DNA of 64,000 nt from Paralysiella testudinis (GCF_016894345.1 NZ_CP069798.1:2253385-2317384), one strand, 5' to 3'. Counted from the stretch's first letter, positions 19,249 to 29,914 are shown. Notes: a model not told the origin generated them from the letters alone. Numbers and translations are program-made.

Positions 19249-20406
19249 ATGCAGTCCTGGCAGCTGCCTGAACACATTGCCGACATCCTGCCCTCCACCG
19301 CACGCCAGCTGGAAAGTGCCAAGGAGCAGTTGTTGGCACTTTTCCGCGTGCACGGCTACGAGCTGGTAAGCCCGCCCTTGCTGGAATACAGCGATTCCCT
19401 GCTCACCCGTATCGACGAAGGCTTGTCGCTCAAAACCATCCGTGTGGTGGATCAAATCAGTGGCCGCCAATTGGGTTTGCGCGCCGACATCACCCCGCAA
19501 GTGGCGCGCATTGATGCGCATTTGCTGTCGGCCAATAATGGGGTAAACCGCCTGTGCTATGCCGGCACGGTGTTGCACGCCCGCCCCGACGGCTTTTTAA
19601 GCACGCGCGAGCCTTTGCAGATTGGTGCCGAGCTATACGGCTATGCCGGTATTGAAGCCGATATAGAACTAATTGATTTGATGCTCAAAAGCCTGCGCTT
19701 GGTGAATGTTACCGAGCCGCAGCTGGCGCTGGGTCACATCGGTATTTTCCGCGCCCTGGCCGAAGCGGCACAGTTGAGCGAAGCCGATGCGCACATTTTG
19801 CTTGGCATGATGCAAAACAAAGACGCTGAAGCCGTGCGCCACCACGGCCAAAGCCTGCAACTAGCGACACAATGGGTCAACGCTTTGGCACTGCTGCCCA
19901 CACTGTACGGCAACCAAGAAGTGATTGAGCGCGCCCGCAGCGCTTTGCCGCCTTTGCCTGCGATTCAGGCAGCCTTAAACGAGCTGCAAACCGTGTGCGC
20001 GGCTTTTGCCAATCGGCCGGTGCATATTGATTTGTCCGAGCTGCGGGTCGACTCCTACCACAGCGGCTTATTGTTTGCCGCCTACGGTGCCGACTGGCCG
20101 GATGCACTGGCGCGCGGTGGCCGCTACAACGATTTGGGCAAGCATTTCGGCCGCGCCCGCCCGGCCACCGGCTTTAGCTTCGACTTGCGCGATTTAATCG
20201 GCCATTTGCCACAATCGGCTGGCTGGCACGGTATTAAAGTGGCGCTGGGTGATGCCGGAGCCGCCGCTGCCGAAATCGAACGCTTGCGTGCGGCGGGCGA
20301 GTGCGTGATGGTGGATTACACCCCGCACACGCGCGATCCGCACAGCTGCAACCGCCAATTGGTATGGCAAAACCAGCAATGGTGCGTCATCCCGTTGGCC
20401 GACTGA
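19249..20406 (+). CDS. hisZ: ATP phosphoribosyltransferase regulatory subunit
   Basis: HisZ is a catalytically dead histidyl-tRNA synthetase paralogue that activates the short-form HisG at the first step of histidine synthesis. The 385-residue protein starts MQSWQLPEHIADILPSTARQLE and shows class II aaRS-like VSPPLLEYSDSLL and LGLRADITPQVARIDA, but lacks the C-terminal anticodon domain and the HisS active-site signature. Its presence implies a short HisG elsewhere. purA follows 57 bp downstream, the usual betaproteobacterial order hisZ-purA. A DUS lies inside the gene at 19964-19975. Confidence 0.95.
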   Translation: MQSWQLPEHIADILPSTARQLESAKEQLLALFRVHGYELVSPPLLEYSDSLLTRIDEGLSLKTIRVVDQISGRQLGLRADITPQVARIDAHLLSANNGVNRLCYAGTVLHARPDGFLSTREPLQIGAELYGYAGIEADIELIDLMLKSLRLVNVTEPQLALGHIGIFRALAEAAQLSEADAHILLGMMQNKDAEAVRHHGQSLQLATQWVNALALLPTLYGNQEVIERARSALPPLPAIQAALNELQTVCAAFANRPVHIDLSELRVDSYHSGLLFAAYGADWPDALARGGRYNDLGKHFGRARPATGFSFDLRDLIGHLPQSAGWHGIKVALGDAGAAAAEIERLRAAGECVMVDYTPHTRDPHSCNRQLVWQNQQWCVIPLAD

Positions 20407-20448
20407 ATTTCCTAAACAAGTTTATTTATTGATGATTTAACGATTTAA

Positions 20449-21756
<1,308 letters not shown>

Positions 21757-21778
21757 TTTTCTGGTGCAAACCGCTCAT

Positions 21779-21807
21779 AAAAACAGCCCCTTTTCGGGGC
21801 TGTTTTT
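21779..21807 (+). terminator. Intrinsic terminator of purA
   Basis: The perfect 12-bp stem AAAAACAGCCCC / GGGGCTGTTTTT (21779-21790 and 21796-21807) has a 5-nt loop TTTTC and ends in a T run. It is a standard rho-independent terminator. Confidence 0.92.
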
Positions 21808-21834
21808 ATAATTTTGTTGCATGCTTATTGCTAA

Positions 21835-21864
21835 AGGCTACCTGAAGCCGTTTTCAGGCAGCCT
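21835..21864. terminator. Mixed-dialect DUS pair between purA and rpsT
   Basis: The variant AGGCTACCTGAA (21835-21846) faces TTCAGGCAGCCT (21853-21864) across a 6-nt loop. On the minus strand the odd position is a G.U pair. It can serve rpsT, which converges on purA. The stretch 21865-21990 includes GCCCGGCAAAACCGGGC (21921-21937), a further small hairpin near the rpsT 3' end. Confidence 0.5.
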
Positions 21865-21990
21865 TAATCAAACAAATCTCTTTATTTTTGCAGTAAAACC
21901 CACGTACAGGCAAAAATAAAGCCCGGCAAAACCGGGCAATATTAGGGCAAAGCGGCCGCCAAGATTAGCGGCGTCAAACCTATGTGGCGA

Positions 21991-22254
21991 TTAGGCCATG
22001 GCTTTCACTTTGGCAGACAGGCGGCTCTTGTGGCGGGCGGCCTTGTTTTTGTGGAACACGCCTTTGTCGGCAATGCGATCCATCACTTTGGTGGATTGTT
22101 GGAATGTCGCTTGAGCAGCGGCTTTGTCACCGGCTTCTACAGACTTCAATACTTTTTTAACGGCAGTGCGAAAAGCAGTACGCAAGCTGGCGTTGTGAGC
22201 ACGGTTTTTCAGTGCTTGACGAGCGCGTTTGCGTGCTTGTGCGCTATTGGCCAT
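21991..22254 (-). CDS. rpsT: 30S ribosomal protein S20
   Basis: This is an 87-residue, strongly basic, Ala/Lys/Arg-rich helical protein that starts [37 protein letters not shown] and ends in [12 protein letters not shown]. It binds the 5' domain of 16S rRNA early in 30S assembly. Length and both ends fit the family. It stands alone; hairpins at 21835-21864 and 21921-21937 lie beyond its stop. Confidence 0.98.
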   Translation of the reverse strand: MANSAQARKRARQALKNRAHNASLRTAFRTAVKKVLKSVEAGDKAAAQATFQQSTKVMDRIADKGVFHKNKAARHKSRLSAKVKAMA

Positions 22255-22379
22255 GGGGTGTCTCCTAATAAACAGAACAAATTTCGTAAACGGAGAATTT
22301 TAAAAGCTTTAATCACAAAAAGCAAGCCTTGTTTGTATGGCGGTTCATTGCGGCAGCACAAACACCACAGCCGCCGTCA

Positions 22380-22808
22380 TTAAGTGCTGTGTGCCACCAC
22401 CATATTGTTCATACTCATGGCACAAATCAAGCGCTCTTGTTCATCCACCACCGTCATTTCACTGTAATGCATGGTACGCCCGCGCCGCTTAATCACGGCG
22501 GTGCAGCGCACCACTCCTGCGTGTAGCGGGCGCAAGTGATTGGCCTGGATATTCACCCCCACAGCGTAATGGCTTTGCGTGTCGATTACATAATTAGACA
22601 AGGTGGAAGCCACACTCTCGCCCAGCGCCACGCTGGCGCCGCCGTGTAAAATGCCGTGCGGCTGGTGTACCACCGGCCCCACCGGCATGGTGGCGGTGAG
22701 AAAATCGGCGCCCACGTCCACAAATTCAATCGATAAGGTTTCCAGCAAGGTATTTTTGCCCCACGTATTCAAACGCGCCAATACAGCGCTTTTTTCAGCA
22801 GCATCCAT
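22380..22808 (-). CDS. Hotdog-fold thioesterase (PaaI/MenI-like)
   Basis: The 142-residue protein has the PaaI-family arrangement: FLTATMPVGPVVHQPHGILHGGASVALGESVAS with the HGG loop and the catalytic acidic residue (Glu in LGESVAS), then VGVNIQANHLRPLHAG. Such enzymes hydrolyse aryl- or acyl-CoA thioesters (MenI, EntH, PaaI, YdiI). The substrate cannot be read from sequence. I use the ATG at 22808, which has AAAGG 7 bases upstream; an in-frame ATG at 22850 would run into the MscS coding end. It follows the MscS gene by 13 bp on the minus strand, so the two may be co-transcribed. Confidence 0.88.
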   Translation of the reverse strand: MDAAEKSAVLARLNTWGKNTLLETLSIEFVDVGADFLTATMPVGPVVHQPHGILHGGASVALGESVASTLSNYVIDTQSHYAVGVNIQANHLRPLHAGVVRCTAVIKRRGRTMHYSEMTVVDEQERLICAMSMNNMVVAHST

Positions 22809-22821
22809 GGGTAAAGCCTTT

Positions 22822-23631
22822 CTATACGAGGTTGATTTTTTCGGTTGCAAAGCGGTTTTTTAGGCGGCTTACCGCCTCATCGACAGCGGCTAAATATTGG
22901 CTGTATTCCTGAAAAGCAATCCAGAAGCCCACTTCAAAATGGCAACCGGCGGCACTGAGGTCTTTCCAATAAAAATCCGCACCGCTGCCGGGCAGGCGCC
23001 CGGGAATTTGGTTGATTTCCGCCAACGCCAGCTGTTGTACTTGCGCCAAATCATCACTCAGCGCCGCACCGCAGGCAATCACCACCCGCCGCTTGCCCAA
23101 GGTAGAGTAATTTTTGAAATTATTGCTGTAAATCAGCTGATTGGGCACATACACGGTTTGCCCGTCGGGGGTATCGATGGCGGTAGTGAGCATGCTGATT
23201 TCCCGCACTTGGCCAAAAGCCGTGTTCACTTCCACCCATTGCCCCGCATCAAACGGCCGTTGCAGCCGCACCAACATGCCCGCAAACGCATTGGAGGCGA
23301 TGTCTTGCAATGCAAAACCGGCCACAATGCCCACAATGCCGGCACCGGCCAGCATATGGGTGAGAAACTGGGTTAACTTCAGGGCATCCAGTGCCAAAAA
23401 TGCGCCGGAAACCAGAAAAAACACATACACCGCCCAGCCCAGCAAACGCCCCACATGCACTTGGCCACCACTGATGCGGTGGTCAAAACGCACGCACAGC
23501 CAGCGGCTGGCCAAGGCCAATAGCCAAAACAACAACAAAATCAGCACTGCCGACACCACATTGGGCACCCAATGCCACAACTGGGTTTGCCATTGTTGCA
23601 ATAGCTGTGTGGTTTGCTGCCGGATGTCCAT
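22822..23631 (-). CDS. Small-conductance mechanosensitive channel (MscS family)
   Basis: MscS-type channels open under membrane tension to release solutes on hypo-osmotic shock. The 269-residue protein has three N-terminal membrane segments: about residues 20-42, 62-84 and the pore helix 86-112 (GAGIVGIVAGFALQDIASNAFAGMLV). The Gly/Ala-rich pore pattern and the following RPFDAGQWVEV beta domain are family hallmarks. The length is close to the 286 residues of Escherichia coli MscS. The thioesterase gene follows by 13 bp. Confidence 0.93.
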   Translation of the reverse strand: MDIRQQTTQLLQQWQTQLWHWVPNVVSAVLILLLFWLLALASRWLCVRFDHRISGGQVHVGRLLGWAVYVFFLVSGAFLALDALKLTQFLTHMLAGAGIVGIVAGFALQDIASNAFAGMLVRLQRPFDAGQWVEVNTAFGQVREISMLTTAIDTPDGQTVYVPNQLIYSNNFKNYSTLGKRRVVIACGAALSDDLAQVQQLALAEINQIPGRLPGSGADFYWKDLSAAGCHFEVGFWIAFQEYSQYLAAVDEAVSRLKNRFATEKINLV

Positions 23632-23651
23632 CTGTGTGTTCCTTTAATGTC

Positions 23652-23700
23652 ATACCAATGCTAAAAATAAGATAACGAGGCAAGCCAACGTAGTCCGGTT
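23652..23700. mobile_element. Truncated Correia-like element
   Basis: ATACCAATGCTAAAAATAA (23652-23670) matches the left end of the element at 18962 exactly and is followed by GATAACGAGGCAAGCCAACG, which matches pieces of the shared core in shortened form. No matching right end follows. It lies 21 bp before the MscS start and may hold part of that gene's promoter. I see no other feature in 23701-23803. Confidence 0.55.
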
Positions 23701-23803
23701 CTTTTTTAGGGTTTGATATCGGCAATAACCGTAAAACCCACCGCGCCCGTGATACCGCGCCCGATTGTACAAGACACATCCAACCCATGCCAAATCCAAA
23801 AAA

Positions 23804-23836
23804 TTCAGGCAGCCTTATGGATAAAGGCTGCCTGAA
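23804..23836 (-). terminator. Inverted DUS terminator of the SDR gene
   Basis: TTCAGGCAGCCT (23804-23815) and AGGCTGCCTGAA (23825-23836) pair with two added base pairs (TTA/TAA) and a short loop. It lies 31 bp past the SDR stop on the minus strand. Confidence 0.6.
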
Positions 23837-23867
23837 AGCGGCAAAGGCCGGTGATATTAAAAACGGC

Positions 23868-24608
23868 TTACAGCGTCAAACCGCCGGTTACTTCAATGGC
23901 TGCGCCGTTGATGTAGCTGGCTTCATCACTGGCCAAGAAGGCGTATACATTGGCGATTTCAGCCGGGTCGGCCAAGCGTTTCATCGGCACTTTGTCGGCC
24001 ATGGCGGCCAGTACTTTTTCCGGCATGTCTTTCAAAATCGGGGTGGCCACAAAGCCCGGGCACACGGCGTTCACGCGAATGCCTTTTTTGCCCAGCTCGC
24101 GCGACCAGGTTTTCACAAAGCCGATCACGCCGAATTTGGTGGCGGCATAGTTGGTTTGGCCGAAGTTGCCATACACACCCACCACCGAGCTGGCGTTCAA
24201 AATCACGCCCGAGCCTTGTGCCACCATGGTGTCCACCAGCGCACGCGCCATGTTGTAAGTGCCTTTGAGGTTGATGTCGATTACTTTGTCAAACTGCTCT
24301 TCGGTCATTTTTACCAGCTGTGCATCCATCACGATGCCGGCGTTGTTTACCAACACATCAATATGGCCTTGCTGAGCCAGCAAATCGTCACGCATAGCGT
24401 TGATTTGCTCTTTATTGGTGACATCCACCACATAGCCCACGGCTTTGCCGCCTTTGGCGGTGAGTGCGGCCACAGCGGCATCCACACCGGCTTTATTCAC
24501 ATCACACACCGCCACCACAGCACCTTCGGCGGCAAATTTTTCGGCGGTGGCCAAGCCGATACCGCTGGCAGCACCGGTAATTACGGCAACTTTGTTTGCT
24601 AAACGCAT
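23868..24608 (-). CDS. SDR-family oxidoreductase (FabG-type 3-oxoacyl reductase)
   Basis: The 246-residue classical short-chain dehydrogenase has the cofactor motif TGAASGIG (residues 11-18), NNAG, the catalytic Ser in NASSVVG, and YAATK. The C-terminal [13 protein letters not shown] and [14 protein letters not shown] fit FabG or acetoacetyl-CoA reductase-like enzymes. DVN after the second strand would favour NAD(H) over NADP(H), an inference from the acidic residue. It is not next to other fatty-acid genes, so it is likely a FabG paralogue rather than the housekeeping fabG. The DUS hairpin at 23804-23836 follows. Confidence 0.88.
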   Translation of the reverse strand: MRLANKVAVITGAASGIGLATAEKFAAEGAVVAVCDVNKAGVDAAVAALTAKGGKAVGYVVDVTNKEQINAMRDDLLAQQGHIDVLVNNAGIVMDAQLVKMTEEQFDKVIDINLKGTYNMARALVDTMVAQGSGVILNASSVVGVYGNFGQTNYAATKFGVIGFVKTWSRELGKKGIRVNAVCPGFVATPILKDMPEKVLAAMADKVPMKRLADPAEIANVYAFLASDEASYINGAAIEVTGGLTL

Positions 24609-24660
24609 AATTCAACAACTCCTTCAGGTTAAAACAGAGACGGCCATGCCGTCCAACAAT

Positions 24661-24867
24661 TCACTGCTTGAAAAAAATCACATACAACAAGGCCAGCAAC
24701 ACGCCGCCGATAATCAAATAGCTGGCGATAATCCAGCGCCACGCCACCGGCTTACGCACCTTGGCCGTACTGTTGCCCCGGCGCACATAAAAAAACGGGC
24801 TGAGCAATACCGAAATGGCCGACACCAACACCACCACGCTGTAATACAGCTTTTCAGTTGGGCTCAC
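24661..24867 (-). CDS. Small two-helix membrane protein
   Basis: The 68-residue product has two hydrophobic segments (about residues 8-27 and 46-66) joined by a basic loop, FYVRRGNSTAKVRKPVAW. I do not recognise the family. I favour a GTG start at 24867, which overlaps the end of the AI-2E-family gene by 14 bases; an in-frame ATG at 24897 would add ten Arg-rich residues. The overlap suggests co-transcription with the transporter gene. Confidence 0.6.
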   Translation of the reverse strand: MSPTEKLYYSVVVLVSAISVLLSPFFYVRRGNSTAKVRKPVAWRWIIASYLIIGGVLLALLYVIFFKQ

Positions 24868-26011
24868 GGCCGGCCTCGCCCTCGTTCGGCAATACAATCA
24901 CGCTTGCGGGTGCGGGCGGTGGCGGTACGGCATTGCCCTCCGGCGCCTGCAAATAATAGCTGCTGGCCAAGTAGGCATTACCACCCTCGCGCAGCAGCAC
25001 CAAAGTGATGGCCGCCAGCGGCAAGGCCAGCAACATACCCACAAAACCGAGCAACTGGCCAAAGGCCAATAAGGCAAAAATCACCCAAAACGGCGACAAA
25101 CCAATGCGATCACCCACAATTTTCGGGGTGATAAAAAAACTTTCCAAAAACTGACCGATGCCAAACACCGCCCACACCAGCAACAGCCCGGTCCACGAAT
25201 CAAACTGCAATACCGCTGCCACCGTGGCCAACAACAGGCCGATAAAAGCGCCCAGATAGGGAATAAACACCAGCAAACCGGCCACCATACCGATGGCAAA
25301 GCCCGAATCCAGCCCCACCAGCATCAGCCCCAAGCCATACAGCAGACCCATCACCAACATCACCGTAATCTGGCCGCGCAAAAATTCACCCAATACCTTG
25401 TCCATCTCGGTGGCAATACGGTTATAGGTAGGCAAAATGCGACGTGGCATCAGTACCTTAATGCCGTGTGTCCAGCGCACCCAATCAAGCAGAAAGTAAT
25501 ACAGCAAAAACGGCAGCAGCAATAAATTGCTGAACATCACCAAAATGGAACTGCTTTGGCGCATCAAGGTGGGCATGGCTTTGGACAGCGCGTCTTTCAG
25601 GCTGCCCATATGCTCTTGCATCCATAAAGCGGCGCTGTCGGCATTCAATGCGATATTCAGGCGCAGCGTGTGGTTAACCCACGGCAAGGCGCGGGTTTGC
25701 AGCCAATGCATAAACTGGGGCAATTTGGCCGACAAATTCTCAAACTGATTGATCAGCATCGGCACGATAATCAGCAGCAGCAAGGCCAGTAAGGCCAATG
25801 CAAACAACATCACCAGCATGGCGGCAATCGGCCGCGAAACACCGCGATGGCGCAGTTTCTCCACCAAAGGGTTGAGAATATAGGCCAGGATACCCGCCAC
25901 CACAAATGGGGTCAGCACACCTTGCAAGGCCGACACCAGCCACACCACCAAGGCTGCCACCACCAAGCCGATAAGCCAAGGCGCCCACGAGCGCTTGTCT
26001 GCTTGCCGCAT
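24854..26011 (-). CDS. AI-2E family transporter (PerM-like permease)
   Basis: The 385-residue polytopic protein has the family pattern: an N-terminal hairpin of helices, a soluble stretch around residues 75-140, and a C-terminal bundle with FIPYLGAFIGLLLATVAA and GDRIGLSPFWVIFALLAFGQLLGFVGMLLALPLAA. Members include TqsA (AI-2 export) and Na+/H+ antiporters, so substrate is not predictable. I use the ATG at 26011, which has ATAGGGGAA upstream; an in-frame ATG at 26062 would add 17 residues. Although luxS is in the window, there is no linkage. The C-terminal ~30 residues are Pro-rich and polar. Confidence 0.85.
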   Translation of the reverse strand: MRQADKRSWAPWLIGLVVAALVVWLVSALQGVLTPFVVAGILAYILNPLVEKLRHRGVSRPIAAMLVMLFALALLALLLLIIVPMLINQFENLSAKLPQFMHWLQTRALPWVNHTLRLNIALNADSAALWMQEHMGSLKDALSKAMPTLMRQSSSILVMFSNLLLLPFLLYYFLLDWVRWTHGIKVLMPRRILPTYNRIATEMDKVLGEFLRGQITVMLVMGLLYGLGLMLVGLDSGFAIGMVAGLLVFIPYLGAFIGLLLATVAAVLQFDSWTGLLLVWAVFGIGQFLESFFITPKIVGDRIGLSPFWVIFALLAFGQLLGFVGMLLALPLAAITLVLLREGGNAYLASSYYLQAPEGNAVPPPPAPASVIVLPNEGEAGREPN

Positions 26012-26204
26012 AAATTCCCCTATCTGAATCAAATCAATTTTGAGTGTATACAGCAAAATCACTTATTGCGCACTGCAACATTTTAGCGCAGGCGCACTAA
26101 AACGGAAACGTTTTTCCACCGCTGCGCGCTCACCTAGCAAAACAAGAATACAAGTATTTGTTTTTTAAAATTATTTAAATTGCCTATACCACACAGCTGG
26201 CGCA

Positions 26205-26233
26205 TAAAAAAGCCCGCCGACACAGGCGGGCTT
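26205..26233 (-). terminator. Intrinsic terminator of ldh
   Basis: On the minus strand AAGCCCGCC (26233-26225) pairs with GGCGGGCTT (26218-26210) round a 6-nt loop and runs into a T tract (26210-26205). It lies 15 bp past the ldh stop. The region 26012-26204, between this terminator and the AI-2E-family start, is A/T-rich without a gene. Confidence 0.88.
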
Positions 26234-26248
26234 CATCAAACATGCCGC

Positions 26249-27208
26249 TTAGCCATGGCGGTATTCCAGCACTTTTTGCTGATAATCGCGCAAAATCGCC
26301 GCCGATTGGTCAAATTGCGCCTGTTCCTGCGCATCCAGCGGCTTATCAATCACCCGCACCACGCCGTTACGGTTGAGCACCGCCGGCACGCCAATATAAA
26401 CATCGTGATGACCGTAAGCGCCGTGCAATAAAGTGGACACGGTGAGCACAATATTCTGGTTATGCAGCAGCGCCTGTGAAATTTTGGCCAGCCCCATGGC
26501 AATGCCGTAACACGTAGCGCCTTTGGCATCAATAATGGAATACGCTGCATCGCGTACATTATGGTAGATTTCGTCCATACGCCCGGATTTGCTCGGGTTT
26601 TGCGCCAATAAATCTTTCAGCGGCATACCGGCAATCGACGCGGTACTCCAAGCTGCAATCACACTGTCGCCATGTTCGCCAATCATTTGTGCGTCGATAC
26701 TCACCGGCGCCACACCGAATTCCTGCCCCAAGTAATAACACAGGCGCGCGGTGTCCAAAATGGTGCCGGAGCCAATCACGCGGCTGGCGGGCAAGCCGGA
26801 AAAACGCCAAGTGGCATACGCCAGCACATCCACCGGGTTGGTGGCCACCAGAAAAATACCGTCGAAGCCGGAAGCCATCACTTCGCCCACCACGGTGTGA
26901 AATACCTTCAGATTGCGATCAATCAAATCCAGGCGCGTTTCACCCGGTTTTTGCGCCACCCCGGCACAAATACACACAATATCCGCATCGGCACAATCGA
27001 CATAAGTACCAAAAGCAATCTGCGTGGGCGTGGCTGCATACAACACACCGTGCGCCAAATCCAGCACATCGGCTTTGGCTTTTTTCTTGTTCAAATCAAT
27101 CAGCACCAACTCATCACACTGCCCTTGACTGAGCATGGCAAAGGCATAGCTGATGCCTACGGCGCCCGTACCCACCACCACCACTTTATTACCGGTTTTG
27201 CGCACCAT
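26249..27208 (-). CDS. ldh: NAD-dependent L-lactate dehydrogenase
   Basis: The enzyme interconverts pyruvate and L-lactate with NADH. The 319-residue protein shows VVGTGAVG (residues 11-18), Asp38 ending strand 2 (NAD preference), the substrate loop QKPGETR with Gln86 and Arg92, NPVDVL, DTAR with Arg155, and catalytic His179 in GEHGDS. Gln86, in place of the Arg of malate dehydrogenases, marks it as LDH. AAGGAG precedes the ATG. The closest resemblance I recognise is to the Firmicutes-type fermentative enzyme; the Neisseria lactate enzymes usually discussed are respiratory flavoproteins. The 5' flank (27290-27420) is very A/T-rich. It is monocistronic, with its own terminator, divergent from purM. 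Confidence 0.94.
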   Translation of the reverse strand: MVRKTGNKVVVVGTGAVGISYAFAMLSQGQCDELVLIDLNKKKAKADVLDLAHGVLYAATPTQIAFGTYVDCADADIVCICAGVAQKPGETRLDLIDRNLKVFHTVVGEVMASGFDGIFLVATNPVDVLAYATWRFSGLPASRVIGSGTILDTARLCYYLGQEFGVAPVSIDAQMIGEHGDSVIAAWSTASIAGMPLKDLLAQNPSKSGRMDEIYHNVRDAAYSIIDAKGATCYGIAMGLAKISQALLHNQNIVLTVSTLLHGAYGHHDVYIGVPAVLNRNGVVRVIDKPLDAQEQAQFDQSAAILRDYQQKVLEYRHG

Positions 27209-27488
27209 TGTTCACTCCTTTTTGTGCTGTGTTTGCATGATTTCAGAAGCAAAGGCTGTCTGAAACCGAATATCATCTTGTTAAGAAATAAGGTATTTTA
27301 TGCATAATAGAACAATAAAAAATCCAAAACAAGCTAATTTATGAATAAATTAATCAAAATAGCACTTATTATTTTCTAATATGAAAAAATAACAACACTA
27401 ATATTTATTATGACAAAATGGGATTGCCATACTCAAGCCATTTAAAAAAAGGTAGAATTGCGCGATTTGACCGCTGCGGTCGCTATTT

Positions 27489-27521
27489 TTACTGCTTATA
27501 CCAATTACTGCTTATACCAAT
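27489..27521 (+). repeat. 16-bp tandem duplication before purM
   Basis: TTACTGCTTATACCAA occurs at 27489-27504 and again at 27505-27520. The second copy ends 13 bp before the purM ATG, so it alters the length of the purM leader. The remainder of the divergent ldh-purM gap (27209-27488) is A/T-rich and has no gene. Confidence 0.85.
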
Positions 27522-27533
27522 CAGGATAACGCC

Positions 27534-28568
27534 ATGAGCCCTTCTTTAAGCTACCGCGATGCCGGTGTGGACATCGACGCCGGCGACCAACTGGTCGAAA
27601 ACATCAAACCGTTTGCCAAACGCACCATGCGCCCCGAAGTATTGGGCGACTTGGGCGGCTTTGGCGCATTGGTGGAAATCAGCAAAAAATACCAAAACCC
27701 GGTATTGGTGTCCGGCACCGACGGCGTGGGCACCAAATTAAAACTGGCTTTCGACTGGGATCAACACGACACCGTGGGCATCGACTTGGTGGCCATGAGC
27801 GTGAACGACATTCTGGTGCAAGGCGCCGAGCCTTTGTTTTTCTTAGACTATTTCGCTTGCGGCAAACTGGATGTGGCGCGCGCCACCGATGTGATTAAAG
27901 GCATTGCCGCCGGCTGCGAAGCATCGGGCTGCGCGCTGATTGGCGGCGAAACCGCCGAAATGCCGGGCATGTATCCGCAAGGCGAATACGACTTGGCCGG
28001 TTTTGCCGTGGGCGTGGTGGAAAAAGAGCGCGTGATTAACGGACGCAGCATTGTGTCCGGCGATGTGGTGTTGGGCTTGGCTTCCAACGGCGCCCATTCC
28101 AACGGCTATTCACTGGTGCGCAAAATCATCGAACGCGACCAGCCCGCGCTGGACGCCCCGTTTGACGGCAATAAAACCCTGCGCCAAGCCATCATCGCCC
28201 CCACCCGCCTGTATGTAAAACCGATTTTGGCCGCCTTGCAACAATTCACCATCAAAGGCATGGCGCACATCACCGGCGGCGGCATCACCGAAAACGTACC
28301 ACGCGTACTGCCCGCCAACACCGTGGCGCAAATCGATGCCCAAGCCTGGCCGCTGCCCAAGCTGTTTCAATGGCTACAACAAGCCGGCAATGTAGAAACA
28401 CAGGAAATGTACCGCACCTTTAACTGCGGCATCGGCATGGTGGTGATTGTGGCCAAGGAAGACGCCGACGCAGTGCAAGCCTTTTTGGCCGAACAAGGCG
28501 AAACCGTTTACCGCTTGGGCCACATCCGCAGCCGCACCGGCAACGAGCATCAAACCCAAGTGGCCTGA
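27534..28568 (+). CDS. purM: Phosphoribosylformylglycinamidine cyclo-ligase (AIR synthetase)
   Basis: PurM closes the imidazole ring of AIR from FGAM with ATP, the step after PurL. The 344-residue protein starts [26 protein letters not shown] and shows [23 protein letters not shown], and [16 protein letters not shown], all typical. Length is normal. It is not beside purN here; what follows is a DUS, a GTCGGATTC palindrome at 28697 and then the convergent CoA-transferase gene. Confidence 0.98.
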   Translation: MSPSLSYRDAGVDIDAGDQLVENIKPFAKRTMRPEVLGDLGGFGALVEISKKYQNPVLVSGTDGVGTKLKLAFDWDQHDTVGIDLVAMSVNDILVQGAEPLFFLDYFACGKLDVARATDVIKGIAAGCEASGCALIGGETAEMPGMYPQGEYDLAGFAVGVVEKERVINGRSIVSGDVVLGLASNGAHSNGYSLVRKIIERDQPALDAPFDGNKTLRQAIIAPTRLYVKPILAALQQFTIKGMAHITGGGITENVPRVLPANTVAQIDAQAWPLPKLFQWLQQAGNVETQEMYRTFNCGIGMVVIVAKEDADAVQAFLAEQGETVYRLGHIRSRTGNEHQTQVA

Positions 28569-28696
28569 TTGCTTGCAAACGATGCCAAAAAAAGGCTGCC
28601 TGAAAGTGCCTTTTGGCTTCACAGAAGCTTCGCTTTCAGGTAGCTTTTCATGGCTCACCAAACAAGATATTGATATTTTGGCCTTAACCGCCAAGT

Positions 28697-28716
28697 GTCG
28701 GATTCAAGAATCCGAT
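28697..28716. repeat. GTCGGATTC palindrome
   Basis: GTCGGATTCAAGAATCCGAT matches the second palindrome at 12741 at 19 of 20 positions. It lies 8 bp past the stop of the minus-strand CoA-transferase gene and may serve as its terminator hairpin. Confidence 0.65.
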
Positions 28717-28723
28717 CTACCAT

Positions 28724-29914
28724 TCAGACCACCCCATCAGCACGCCATTGGCAGATTTGTTCCTCACTATAGCCCAAGCTGCGCAAAATCTCATCGCTGT
28801 GCGCACCCAACGCAGCCGGGGCGCTGTGGTATTGCACCGGCGTGGCCGATAATTTAATCGGGTTGCCCAATACTTTTACCGGGCTGCCGCCAGCGGCAAA
28901 GTCCACCACCATGCCGCGCTGTTGCACTTGCGGCATGGCCAAGGCTTCGGCGATGTTGTTGATCGGCCCGCACGGCACTTGTGCCGCTTCAAACAGTGCA
29001 ATCCATTCATCGCGCGTTTTGTGGGCAAACACTGCCTGCATCAGCGGCACCAATTCGTCGCGGTGCGCCACCCGCTGCGGGTTGGTAGCAAAGCGCGGCT
29101 CGGTATGCCATTCCTGCTCCATCACACGGCCAATGGCGGCAAATTGTTTGTCGTTGCCGCAAGCCAAAATCAGATGCTGGCCGTGTGCTGCTTCAAATAC
29201 CTGATACGGCACAATATTCGGGTGCGCATTGCCCAAGCGCGGCGGCACGCTGCCGGAAGCGAGGCAATTCATGCCCACATTGGCGCTCATGGCCACGGCA
29301 CTGTCGAGCAGCGACACATCCACCTGCTGCCCAAGCCCGGTTTGGGCGCGTGCAATCAAGGCTGCCTGAATGCCGATGGTAAGCTGCAAGCCGGCAAACA
29401 AATCCACCACCGCCACGCCCACTTTGTGCGGCAGGCCGTCGGCAGGGCCGGTGATGCTCATTAAGCCGCTCAAGCCTTGGATAATATAGTCGTAGCCGGG
29501 TTTGGCCGCATCGGGGCCGGTTTGGCCGAAGCCGGTGAGCGAGGCGTAAATCAGGCCGGGATTGCTTTGCTTAAGGCTGTCGTAATCCAGCCCGTATTTT
29601 TTCAGCCCGCCCACTTTGAAGTTTTCCACCACAATATCCGCTGCTGCCGCCAATTGGCGCAATAAAGCCTGCCCTTCTGGCTTGGCCATGTCGACGGTGA
29701 GCGATTTTTTATTGCGGTTTACGGTGGCAAAATAGGCGGCGGTGCCGTCGGCAAAGCTTGGCGGCGACCATTGGCGGGTTTCATCGCCCTCGCCCGGACG
29801 CTCGATTTTAATCACCTCGGCACCCAAGTCGGCCAAAATCTGCGTACAGCCGGGCGCGGCCAATACGCGCGACAAATCCAAAACCTTAATGCCGTTTAAT
29901 GCTTGGGGCGTCAT
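28724..29914 (-). CDS. CaiB/BaiF family CoA-transferase (probably glutarate/succinyl-CoA)
   Basis: Class III CoA-transferases move CoA between carboxylic acids. The 396-residue protein starts with LNGIKVLDLSRVLAAPGCTQILADLGAEVIKIERPGEGDETRQW and has the catalytic Asp in VDVSLLDSAVAM. It lies downstream of a glutaryl-CoA dehydrogenase gene on the same strand and opposite an IclR regulator. Family III transferases in this position (C7orf10/SugCT type) activate glutarate using succinyl-CoA. This function is inferred from the neighbour; sequence alone cannot tell it from formyl-CoA or carnitine transferases. A DUS lies in the gene at 29359-29370, and a DUS hairpin lies upstream between it and gcdH. 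Confidence 0.85.
   Translation of the reverse strand: MTPQALNGIKVLDLSRVLAAPGCTQILADLGAEVIKIERPGEGDETRQWSPPSFADGTAAYFATVNRNKKSLTVDMAKPEGQALLRQLAAAADIVVENFKVGGLKKYGLDYDSLKQSNPGLIYASLTGFGQTGPDAAKPGYDYIIQGLSGLMSITGPADGLPHKVGVAVVDLFAGLQLTIGIQAALIARAQTGLGQQVDVSLLDSAVAMSANVGMNCLASGSVPPRLGNAHPNIVPYQVFEAAHGQHLILACGNDKQFAAIGRVMEQEWHTEPRFATNPQRVAHRDELVPLMQAVFAHKTRDEWIALFEAAQVPCGPINNIAEALAMPQVQQRGMVVDFAAGGSPVKVLGNPIKLSATPVQYHSAPAALGAHSDEILRSLGYSEEQICQWRADGVV

Noticed and set aside
24854..26011. Link between luxS and the AI-2E-family gene as a quorum-sensing system
   Set aside because: The genes are 19 kb apart, and the family name covers transporters with different substrates. Sequence gives no evidence that this member exports AI-2.
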